From Carya illinoinensis (lineage: Eukaryota > Streptophyta > Magnoliopsida > Fagales > Juglandaceae), in NCBI RefSeq assembly GCF_018687715.1, contig NC_056765.1:13985001-14049000 (forward strand): DNA of 64,000 nucleotides. The letters are read 5' to 3'. This document shows positions 1 through 9,275 of this stretch, one piece after another. Every line of letters begins with the position of its first letter. The first letter of the stretch is position 1. The position numbers and the translations under genes are program-made. A model generated the notes under the pieces. That model worked only from the letters and a program-made list of their open reading frames with translations. It made no database searches and had not been told where the DNA came from.

Positions 1-2
1 AC

Positions 3-1287
3 CCTCAGGATTCCCGTCCTGTCCAGCAGCCCCCACAGGGTAATTCTAACCCTACTATTAGATGTTTTTATTGTGGTGAACAGGGGCATAGGTCGATTGA
101 TTGCAGGAAGCCAGCTAATCAAAAGGGCAAAAATTTGTTGATTGAGGAAAACGTGGTAGACGAGACTGAGGAGAGTGGTGAGCCCGTGTATGACGATGAT
201 GAGACTGATGATGTGCTGTATGGAGATAGACATGAGACTCTGGTTGTTCGCAAGAGTCTACTGACTCCCAAGGGCGATTTAGGGGACGATTGGTTGAGAA
301 CCAATATTTTTCACACGACCTGCACAGTTGCCGATAAAGTCTGCAAAATGATCATTGACAGCGGCAGTTGTGAGAATGTAGTGTCCGAGGAGGTTGTCCA
401 GAAATTGCAGTTGAAGACGGACCGTCATCCTAAGCCATACAAGTTGTCATGGCTAAATAAAGGCAGTGAGGTAACAATTGATAGGCGATGCCTCATGTCT
501 TTTTCAATTGGTAGAAAATATTTCGATAATGCCTGGTGTGATGTTGTGTCTATGGATGCATGTCATGTATTGTTGGGTCGACCTTGGCAGTATGATCGCA
601 GTGTCATTCATGATGGACAGAAGAATACGTATTCCCTTAACATCAAGGGAAAAAAGATTGTGTTGGCGCCCCGGCGGGAAGGACTCACTCCCACCCTGGT
701 AGCCAATAATACTAACCTGCTTTCCATGTCCAGGTTTTTAGATGAGATTGAGCATGGAGGCGTGGTCTATGCTTTACTACCTTGCGAGAATAGTGCAGTA
801 GACGTGGATACAGATTTACCAGTAGAGGTGCAGCGGCTGCTAGCAGAATTCTCTGACTTGATGCCAGAGGATCTTCCTCCTGGGCTACCGCCTATGAGGG
901 ATATTCAACATCAAATTGACCTTGTTCCTGGGTCAAGTTTGCCGAATCGACCAGCATATTGCCTCAGTCCCAAGGAGGCTGAAGAGTTGCAGCGACAGGT
1001 GGTAGAGTTGTTGGAGAGGGGCTATATCCAAGAGAGTATGAGCCCATGTGCAGTCCCTGCCCTGCTAGTGCCAAAGAAAGATGGTTCTTGGCGTATGTGT
1101 GTTGACAGCCGAGCGATCAACAGAATTACAGTGAAGTACCGATTTCCGATTCCCTGTCTGGATGATATGTTGGATCAGCTATCCGGTTCTAAGGTCTTCT
1201 CAAAAATTGACCTTAAAAGCGGATACCACCAGATCAGAATAAGGCCTGGAGATGAGTGGAAGACGGCATTTAAGACGCCAAAGGGTT
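3..1287 (+). pseudogene. Ty3/gypsy (CRM-like) gag-pol, 5' part: zinc knuckle, protease, RT N-half
   Basis: The frame is open from the window edge, so the first ATG at 135 is not the true start. A CCHC zinc knuckle (C-X2-C-X4-H-X4-C) lies at about 63-104, ending gag. An aspartic protease with an IIDSGS active site follows at about 351-368. RT begins near 900 and carries the motif-A region KIDLKSGYHQI near 1205-1237. The frame breaks at about 1285 by loss of one T in a TTTG context, and RT continues in the next frame. The upstream part and the 5' LTR lie outside the window. The protein makes the capsid and replicative enzymes of an LTR retrotransposon; this copy cannot make a full polyprotein. 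Confidence 0.9.
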
Positions 1288-3559
1288 GTATGAGTGGATG
1301 GTCATGCCTTTTGGGCTATCCAATGCACCCAACACGTTCATGAGATTTATGCATCAGGTCTTGCGGCCTTTTATGGGAAAATTCGTTGTAGTTTACTTCG
1401 ATGATATCCTCATTTATTGTCCGACATGGGCTTCACACTTCGATCACCTCCGTGCTGTTTTTGAGATGCTGAAAACGGAGTGCCTGTTTGTCAATCAGAA
1501 GAAGTGTTCTTTCTTCACTACTTCTGTGACTTTTCTTGGTTTTGTTGTGTCTACTGATGGTGTTCATGCAGATCAGTCAAAGATAGATGCAGTCTTGGAC
1601 TGGCCCAGACCAAGGACCTTACATGACATCCGAAGTTTCCATGGATTGGCATCTTTCTACCGCCGGTTCATTAGAAATTTCAGAACTCTGATTGCCCCTA
1701 TCACAGAGTGCCTCAAGGGGCGTGATTTCCAGTGGTCTGAGGAGGCAGAGGCCAGTTTTCAACTGGTCAAGTAGAAGATGACCGAGGCACCAGTTTTGGC
1801 ACTCCCTGATTTTGACAAAGTGTTCGAGGTAAATTGTGATGCATCTGGCGTTGGCATTGGTGGTGTTCTGAGTCAGGCAGGTCGTCCGGTTGCTTTTTTT
1901 AGTGAGAAGCTACCGGGATCAAAGAAAAATTATTCCACTTATGATCTGGAGTTCTATGCCATAGTTCAGTCCCTGAAGCATTGGTGTCATTACCTAGTAC
2001 AGAAGGAGTTTATTCTGTTTACCGATCATGAGGCCCTGAAGTACATCAATGGCCAACACAAGCTGAGTAGACGCCATGCCAAGTGGGTGGCATACTTGCA
2101 AGAATTCGCCTTTACGCTGAGGCACCAAGCAGGGAGTCTGAACCGCGTCGCAGATGCCCTGAGCCATCGTACCTTACTCCTCACCACCATGAGTACCAAA
2201 GTTGCAGGCTTTGAGACGTTCACAGATATGTATGCAACTGATCCTTCCTTTGGAAGGATATTTCAGGAGGTAACTGATGGTCATCGTCATGATTTTGTTT
2301 TGCATAATGGGTATCTGTTTCGTGGATTACAGTTGTGCATTCTAGATTGTTCATTGAGACAGCAAATTATAAGTGAGCTTCATAATGAGGGACACTTTGG
2401 CTGAGATAAGACCTTGGCCCTCATCTCTTCTGACTTTTATTGGCCCAAGTTGACTAGTGATGTGGCCCATTATGTGGACCGTTGTTATGTGTGCCAGCGG
2501 TCTAAGGGAGTTCTTACCAATGCGGGCTTGTACACTCCCTTACCTGTTCCTGAAGCTCCTTGGTTCGATGTCAGCATGGATTTTGTATTGGGCTTACCCC
2601 GCACCCAAAGGGCCTCGGATTCTATCTTTGTTGTGGTTGACAGGTTTTCCAAGATGGCCCATTTTGTGGCTTGCAGGAAGACTATGGATGTTGTCCGGAT
2701 TGGCCATCTTTATTTCAGGGAGATTGTGCGTTTACATGGTGTTCCTCGATCCATCACTTCAGATCGTGATACCAAGTTCATCAGTCATTTCTGGAAGAGC
2801 CTGTGGGGGAAAATGGGAACACAGTTGAATTTTAGTAGCGCCTACCACCCCCAGACGGATGGCCAGACCGAGGTGGTGAACTGGAGTTTGGGCAACCTTT
2901 TGAGATGTTTGGCAGGAACTAAGCCGAAGCAGTGGGATTTGGCATTGCCTCAAGCAGACTTTGCCTACAACAGATCGAAAAACAGAACCATAGGCTTAAG
3001 CCCATTTGAGATTGTCTATGGTCAGAACCCATCCGGGGTGCTGGACTTAGCCCCTATTCCACGTATAGGACGTTTCAGTCCTAAAGCAGATGAGATGGCA
3101 GAGCATCTTCGGGGTATCTATGAGCAGGTGAAACAGACCATTCATGAGAGCAATACCAAGTACAAGACTAGGGTTGACAGTCATCGTCGTCAGGTACTTT
3201 TTGATGTTGGTGATTTTGTTTGGGCTGTATTAACTCGTGATCGTTTTCCTGTTGGCGAGTATAATAAGCTTAAGGATTGGAAGATTGGACCTTGTGAGGT
3301 CGTGCAGAAGATCAATGATAACGCTTACAGGTTGCGCCTTTCCAGTCACTTGAAGACTTCTGATGTCTTTAATGTGAAGCACCTAAGTCCTTGTTTTGTC
3401 GATTCTGATGACACTACTCTGAACTCGAGGATGAGTTCTTTCCAACCCGGGGCGACTGATGTAGGGAGATCCGAGACAGATGATGCTGAGCTGTCAGATT
3501 GCACCTTGATGGCGCTGAGATACCATGAGTTGGCAGATCAGCGCAAAGGCAGGAATTGA
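1286..3559 (+). pseudogene. Same gypsy element: RT C-half, RNase H, integrase
   Basis: This frame continues the 3-1287 gene. RT has the catalytic YFDD (about 1396-1407). RNase H begins near 1808 with FEVNCDASG. Integrase has an HHCC zinc finger (about 2378-2491), a core with the DFVLGLPRT block, SDRDTKF, and the third acidic residue in TDGQTEVVN, then a GPY/F-type module (about 3283-3340). No canonical chromodomain follows. The DFVLGLPRT/FSKMAHF style and the C-terminus resemble the CRM chromovirus clade (family knowledge; not tested by phylogeny). Two in-frame stops, TAG at 1772-1774 (CAG context) and TGA at 2402-2404 (CGA context), are both C-to-T type. The element is dead by one frameshift plus two nonsense changes. 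Confidence 0.9.
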
Positions 3560-3962
3560 TTGTGATGTGTTCCCATTGGGGCCGTTTTGAGTGCATTTGG
3601 AGCATGGCTCCATGTGCCTTTTTTTCGACCTCAAATTCTGCTATTTTCCCCTCCGAATCACTAGTTTTAGTTATTTTTTACTATTTATGGTAATATTTCG
3701 CTTGTCAGTTAGGAAGTCATTTTAAACCCGATTTGGGCCGGATTTTTTGCAGATTGCTTATTTTATTTCGAATTTCAATTTAGAGTGATTTCTGAGATTT
3801 TGCTATTTTTGGAAAAATTCAGATAAACATGATTTTTGGCTATAACAGTCCGGTTTGTGGACTGATTTTGATCATTGCTTGATTTTATAATATTCCGTTA
3901 AACCCTAGAGACTTTTCTCTCTGGTTTTGAGCGATTTCTCTCCTGTGAATCATCTGTTGGGA
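3560..3962 (+). repeat. Probable 3' noncoding/LTR remnant of the gypsy element
   Basis: AT-rich noncoding DNA follows the pol stop directly. A purine stretch (AAAGGCAGGA, about 3545-3554) could be the polypurine tract, with a TG-starting LTR just after. The 5' LTR is outside the window, so I cannot confirm the boundaries. Near 3960-4010 it meets the truncated end of a minus-strand copia gag. A small hairpin (CAGGATA-5 nt-TATCCTG) sits at about 3972-3990 near the junction. Confidence 0.4.
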
Positions 3963-4790
3963 CTAGCCTGCAGGATAATCGCTATCCTGTCCGGCGTCAC
4001 CAGTGCAGCCACAATGCTTGCAGATTGGCCGATCTTTTTTAGGAAAAGTCTTAACAGGTCGCAAGGAATCAGAGTTAGCAACAAAAGCATGAGCATCAGT
4101 AAGGGGTGGGGGAACAAAGATTTCTCGCTGTGGTTCCTCTTGAAGAACAAGGGAAAAAACTTTGTTAAGAGGTGGTAAGGGCTCCATCAACAGGATCTGA
4201 GCCCTAGCCGAAGCAAAAGACTCATTCAGGCCCATAAGGAATTGCAAAATGCGTTCCTGTTGAACATAGGAATTCAACAGAGTAACAGCACCACAAGAGC
4301 ACATAGGAACAGGCTTGTAATTAAGCAAATCATCCCAAAGAGCCTTCAACCGAGTAAAATAAGCACTAACAGTAAGTTGTCCTTGAGATAACGAGGAAAT
4401 AGACTTTTGGATCTGAAAGATCTGAGGTCCATTCTTTTGAGAGAACCGTTCCTTGAGATCGGTCCAGATCTCGAAAGCAGTAGTAACATACAAAACACTA
4501 GCAGCGATTTCGGGTGAAATCGAGTTAAGCAACCATGAAATCACCATATTATTACAGTGTAGCCATGAAGAAAAAAGAGAAGCAGTAGATGCGGGTTTAG
4601 TAATCGTACCGTCGACGAACCCTAGCTTATTTTTGGCAGAAATGGCCATGGTCATTGAGCGACACCAAGTGTGATAGTTGTCGCCGAAGAGGAGTTGCGT
4701 GACCAGAACAACCCCGGGGTTATCGCTGGGGTGAAGAAAGAAAGGACTCGCAGCATTAGAAGAGGGAGAGGGAGGGGGATCCGCCGCCAT
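3963..4790 (-). pseudogene. Ty1/copia gag, truncated at the zinc knuckle
   Basis: The reading frame starts at ATG 4790 and encodes a copia-type gag with the N-terminal signature PFFLHPSDNPG, then NYHTWCRSM and KNKLGFVDGTI, as in UBN2/retrotran_gag families. It ends just after the first half of a zinc knuckle (CKHCG), so His and the last Cys are missing and the last dozen residues are junction sequence. Protease, integrase and RT are absent. A tRNA-Met-type primer site and a short LTR lie just upstream (4815-5048), so this is the 5' end of a minus-strand element cut off where it meets the gypsy element. Gag of copia E (45439-45951) looks like a relative. Confidence 0.85.
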
Positions 4791-4814
4791 GAGAAAGGAA
4801 TTAGGTCAAAAAAT

Positions 4815-4826
4815 CTTCTGATACCA
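4815..4826 (-). other. Primer binding site (tRNA-iMet type), copia
   Basis: The minus strand reads TGGTATCAGAAGA here, matching the first ten bases of the usual plant copia site TGGTATCAGAGC complementary to initiator tRNA-Met. It lies 25-36 nt upstream of the gag ATG at 4790, directly after the presumed LTR end. Confidence 0.7.
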
Positions 4827-5048
4827 TAACAAGAATGAAAGCATCCAACGGATTTCGATTAATTTGAATGACTGAAGGTCCAGGCTTTTATACAAAGAGG
4901 AAAAAGACTAAACTGCCCTCGAGCAGATATAAAGACTAAAATGCCCTATGTAAAAAACTATACAACCTAAAAAGGTACTATACAACCTAAATAAGTACTA
5001 TACAACCTAAATATAAACTATACAACATAAAAATACAAATTTATAACA
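4827..5048 (-). repeat. Candidate 5' LTR of the truncated minus-strand copia
   Basis: This stretch lies between the primer site and AT-rich flanking DNA. Minus-strand sequence at about 4883-4893 is GTATAAAAGCC, a good TATA box at a sensible distance. The proposed ends (TAACAAG at 4827, TATAACA at 5048) are only inferred. The partner LTR is missing, so length cannot be checked. Confidence 0.5.
4958..5037. repeat. 20-bp tandem repeat, four units
   Basis: Four consecutive 20-bp units begin with CTATACAACCTAAA (4958, 4978, 4998, 5018) and diverge only in their last third. They sit in the presumed U3 end of the copia LTR and may be enhancer-like repeats. Confidence 0.85.
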
Positions 5049-5739
5049 TAATAGCCTCATTTTCTTTTTCGTAAACCCCCAAAACGTCCTTTGCATCTGT
5101 CCCTCTCAACTTTAGGTAAAACCTCTCTTTTCCATGTGCTTCCATGATTTTCGTTCAAACCGTAAGGAGTACCATGTTCTGCTCAAGACCGCGTGCGTCC
5201 ATCAACAACCAAAGGAAGAAAGTCACCACAGAAAGTTCTTTAACAATCAAAATCATCTTCATTTTTGTGTCTTTTTCAATTGCCCAAGTCCACCCCCCCT
5301 TTCTTCTCTTTGTCTTATCTTCAGCATGTTTCTTTATATTTCCTCTCAATTTAGCATGTGCTTTTGATCAAAAGTTTCAACCGGATCCCATGTGAATTTT
5401 ATTTAAGTTGAAAATAAGGAGAGAAAAATAACACTAAAAAATAAATTAAAAGGAAAAATAGATTATCAAAAATATGTTATATATGTGAAGAAATATTGTC
5501 CAATTAAATCATAGTTATAAAATTAAGCACAAACATGATATTAATCAGTTAAAAATCACAACTCGTATTTATGCTTATTAACCATTTTTTCATCTAAAAT
5601 CAATAATAATCTCACGAAGCAATTAAAATACATTGGTTTTAAATATATAAAATATGTAATATTTTAGCTCAATCAGTAGCTTAACTAAGCTCTTTAATAC
5701 CTCAGCTTCCTCGTGTAGCTCGATACCACTATTGCTTTA
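5049..5739. other. AT-rich stretch, no gene seen
   Basis: I see no coding similarity, RNA gene or repeat structure here. Short open frames around 5134-5395 show no family motif. Confidence 0.6.
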
Positions 5740-6000
5740 ATCATCTTCAACATCCTCTGACTTCTCAGTTGGTGGGATGTGTAAGGATTTGCCACTTTGC
5801 GTCATAATGACATTGACATCCTTCAAATTTTCTTGCACCATATGTTAACCTTGGGGTGTGGATTGAGCTTGAGAAGGGAACTTACCAGGCTTATTCACAC
5901 TCAATGAACTCATGATCTTGGATATATAGTTCTTCATCTCATTGTTTTCTTCAACAATCTGCATAATCAAAGACTCAAAATTTTGATTAGTTTTACCATA
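5740..6000 (-). pseudogene. Athila/Tat-type gag C-terminal fragment
   Basis: On the minus strand (about 5980 down to 5761) the frame reads FESLIMQIVEEN, then NKPGKFPSQAQ, one stop (TAA in CAA context) and VIMTQSGK. This matches the low-complexity end of Athila-type gag, where a GKFPSQ/QPNPQ block precedes a TLRSGK block (compare 9048-9165 and 16685-16820 on the plus strand). Nothing else of this element is recognisable nearby, so it is a scrap in opposite orientation to Athila A and B. Confidence 0.65.
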
Positions 6001-6016
6001 TGATAAAGTGTGAGAA

Positions 6017-6085
6017 ATGCATAATTAAGTTACTTAAGTAAGTGATTTATTTTATCAAAGAAGAATTGAGCACTTAATTATGCAT
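6017..6085. repeat. 13-bp perfect inverted repeat
   Basis: ATGCATAATTAAG (6017-6029) is repeated as its reverse complement at 6073-6085 with a 43-nt spacer. It may lie at the start of the 5' LTR of Athila A, but no function is evident. Confidence 0.6.
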
Positions 6086-6384
6086 CAAATTCTAGTACTG
6101 GATGCCAAATTAATCGATACCAATATTTGGCATACAAAAGTTCCATATTTACCCTTAAAATGATAAACACTCAAGTTGACATTCCCCTTAGGAAAAAAAA
6201 AAAAGATGCTATGGTCCCAAAATGTGAAGTGCACTGGTGGGAGGAATTGTGGCTCTTGGACAGAAGTGCATTGGGACGTAGATAGAGAGGCAGAGCACAC
6301 ACGGCCTAGGGGAATATTTTTTGGATAATTGATCAATCTCTTAGGGACTAGTAGTTTTTTGCAACTCTTAAGCATAGCCGCATA

Positions 6385-6387
<3 letters not shown>

Positions 6388-6427
<40 letters not shown>
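6388..6427. repeat. (GA)n microsatellite
   Basis: About 40 bp of uninterrupted GA dinucleotides. Confidence 0.95.
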
Positions 6428-6432
<5 letters not shown>

Positions 6433-7479
6433 ATTCAGTGGGGGACCAACTATCGCGTGCTAAATGTGCGCGTAAGGGGCATGTGCGGCATATATGATGG
6501 AGTGCCAGAAGCATGTATGAGGGGCCGTTTGCGGAAGGAATCAAAAGGTGTAGAACAGTGAAATATTTGGAGGAAGATTTGGTGTTGGGAAGAAAAGGAA
6601 ATCCCGCCAAAGGTTTTTTGGGAAAGGATTCTTACGGCAGAAAAACTGGAGTTTTCGGCTAGGTATCTTCTTCCATGAGGATGGTTTTTCTTGTTCTTAT
6701 TTTCACATCTGAAAATATGATGCAAAGTTAAATTTTGGTAGTTTGGGATGTCAAAAGAGACTTGATTTGTTTTGGTTTATAGATTAGTGAAATTGCTGTT
6801 GGTTTAAACGTTGCTTTTACTTTGTTACTAGCCTTAAATTGATTTGAAATTAGATATCAGCACTTCTTCTTGCTTTGCTGTAGACCTAAGGCACAACAAA
6901 AGCTTGAAAATTTATCAAGGTGCCTTTCGGTTAGATGTTATTATTTGTTTTGATGGTAATGCAGTGAATGTTTTAAAGAAATAGTACAAATTTAATTGTA
7001 AAATCTCCATCTTTCGATTACCAAGTCCTTGACTGGATTGATAGTTGAGAAAATCTAACAAAAACCAAATGAAAGAGAGACCCATCCTCAGCTCAAGTGT
7101 TTGATAAATTGCTTCTTAGAAATTTCTTTTTGAAATATTGAGTATTTTCTAACTTCTTTTTGCTGCCTTCATTTTCTTATTTTATTTACCTTATTTTCAA
7201 GACTTTTTACATGTTAAGTGGTAAGAATGAACTTGATACTTCATCCTTTAGATTTGGACCTAAATGTAGATATGTTTACAATTTGCTTTTATAATTAGAT
7301 TACCCAACTCCTTACATATACTCTATTTTTATACAATCATAAAAAGCCCAAAAAGAATTTAATAGCATTTTTCAAGGTTGCGTTAACACTCTTTTGTCAA
7401 TGTGGAATTCGATCCTGGATTTACCCTTGATACAACTTGGCACTTCTACACTTGGAATAACACATTTGGAACCATGTCA
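6428..7479 (+). repeat. Presumed 5' LTR (3' part) of Athila A
   Basis: No coding sequence is visible. The stretch ends in CCATGTCA at 7472-7479, seven bases before a tRNA-Asp-type primer site, exactly where an LTR should end (Athila B ends in GAGTGAGTCA in the same position). The LTR start is not defined; it could be as far left as about 6010. T-rich runs at 7526-7545 and 7608-7619 lie outside, in the leader. Confidence 0.4.
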
Positions 7480-7485
7480 AAATTT

Positions 7486-7503
7486 TGGTGCCGTTGCTGG
7501 GGA
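7486..7503 (+). other. Primer binding site (tRNA-Asp type), Athila A
   Basis: TGGTGCCGTTGCTGGGGA differs by only two transitions from TGGCGCCGTTGCCGGGGA, complementary to plant tRNA-Asp and characteristic of Athila/Tat gypsy elements. The same site occurs in Athila B at 15168. Confidence 0.85.
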
Positions 7504-7656
7504 CAATTGGTGTTAATTGAAGCATTTTTTTTTTTTTTTTTTTGTTGAGGGAGTTGAGGTAGTAGCATAATGCTATGAACCTCTTCACAGTTCTGGTGAT
7601 ACCTAAACTTTTTTTTTTTCAGTTGATTATTCTCTTTATTTTATAGAATTGTTTTA

Positions 7657-9165
7657 TTGTTGTATATGTCTGGTTGGGCTCGAAATCATTTTGGTCGTCT
7701 TATTAGAAATTTTAATAGCACACACTCTGATTCAACATCTTTTGATTCAACATCTAATTTAACATCTGTGTCTCTTGCGTTCACATCTAATAGTGAAAGC
7801 AATATGGATGATAATGAGCATGCCGAGAGGGAGATTATGAATCTTAATAGGACTCTTAGGAAATACTTGCATCTTTTTTGAACTAGTGCAACTTCATGCA
7901 TCATTCAACCTCTAAATACCAACAATTTCAATTTCAAACTCAGTATGATACATCTACTTCCACATTTTCATGGTATGGAGTATGAAAATTCTTATTTACA
8001 TACCAAAGAATTTGAGGAAGTATGGTCTACATTTTTGGATCATGAATGCAAGGAAGAAGTCATTAGGCTTAAGTTGTTCCTCTTTTCCTTAAAAGATAAA
8101 GCTAAAATATGGTTGAACTCACTTAGATCTCAGTCCATATGCACTTGGCAGGAGATGCAAATAGAATTTTTGAAATATTTTTTTCCAATACATAAGACAA
8201 ATGCTTTGAAAAGACATGTCATGATTTTTTCTCAAAAGGATTTTGAAACTTTTTATCAATAATGGGAAAGGTTCAAAGATCTATTAAATTCATGCCCACG
8301 CCATGGTTATGCACATTGGCGTGTGATTAGTTTTTTTTTTATGAGAGTTTGACAGCCAAAATGCATCAATTTATTGAAATAAATGTGTAATGAGGAATTT
8401 TTCAATAAAAAACCTGAAGAAGCATTTGAATATTTTGACTATTTGGCTGAGAATACCCAATCTTGGGATATTGCTGATGCTTATGATAGATCTAAGGGTG
8501 TTGAGTCTAGTGGTGGAAAGTTAATTTGAAAGAGGATGATGTATGCATGTTAGAATAACCTTGCTATCTAGAGAAATTGAGGCCATTGAAATGAAAAAGG
8601 TTAATGAGGTGCAAGTTATTCCTAGACTGTCTAAAAAATGTGGAATTTGTGGAGAGTTAGGACAGTCTACTAATAAATGCCCTACGATATTGCTTTTAAA
8701 GAGGTGTTGTTAGATCAAACAAGTGCTGTAAATTTGATTTTTAAATCATATGTTGGACCTTATTCTAACACTTATTATTCAGTTTGGAGGAACCATCCAA
8801 ACTTCAATTGGAAGAGTGAACGAAATGCTCCTCAAGGACCTACATTTTAAGGGGCATCTCAATACACAAGCCAACTTGTTTCAGTTCAAAAAAGAGGACT
8901 TGCAGAATCTGTCCAGTAGCTAGCTAATACAGTGCAGTAGTCCATGAAAGGACAAGCAGCGATTAATAATCAGAATTCTCAAGCTATAAATGACATGAGG
9001 AGCACACTCACAAGGCTAACTACCACATTGAGTATTGAAGAGAAAGGGAAATTTCTTGCACAGCCACAACTGAACCCTCAAGTTCAACCTCAACAAGTTC
9101 AAGAAGCATCTAAGTGTTCCAACATCAAACTAGTGAAGGCGATCACAACCTTAAGGAGTGGCTGA
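7657..9165 (+). pseudogene. Athila A gag
   Basis: A decayed gag (structural capsid protein). The retrotransposon gag core is clear at 7945-8262 (MIHLLPHFHG, FLFSLKDKAKIWLNSL, EFLKYFFP) and matches Athila B 15500-15800. Stops at 7879-7881 (TGA) and 8260-8262 (TAA in CAA context) interrupt one frame, followed by several frameshifts to about 8900. The zinc knuckle near 8638 reads CGICGELGQSTNKC, with Gln in place of the His ligand. The C-terminal block EEKGKFLAQPQ ... TLRSG lies at 9036-9162. About 1 kb that follows in element B, including protease, is missing here. Confidence 0.8.
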
Positions 9166-9275
9166 GTGGTAGACATTCCTGCTCAAGGGGCAGACAAGGT
9201 AAATAAGATTGGTAAGGTTTCTAACTCAACTCAAATTGCTAATGGAGAAAATGATTGAGGCCCTCTTCAGATGGG

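Noticed and set aside
3972..3990. CAGGATA/TATCCTG hairpin beside a CCTGCAGG octamer as an engineered junction
   Set aside because: The octamer-like sequence is short enough to be chance; no vector sequence is around it.
3963..4178. Plus-strand frame 3927-4178 across the gypsy/copia junction
   Set aside because: It is antisense to copia gag and has no family similarity.
6085..6725. Two ~95-codon minus-strand frames (6085-6375 and 6450-6725)
   Set aside because: No recognisable motif, one contains a poly-Phe run from an A-tract; likely LTR/leader sequence.
7657..7881. Separate small gene of 74 codons
   Set aside because: It is the N-terminal part of Athila A gag, ended by a TGA and continued in the same frame at 7945.
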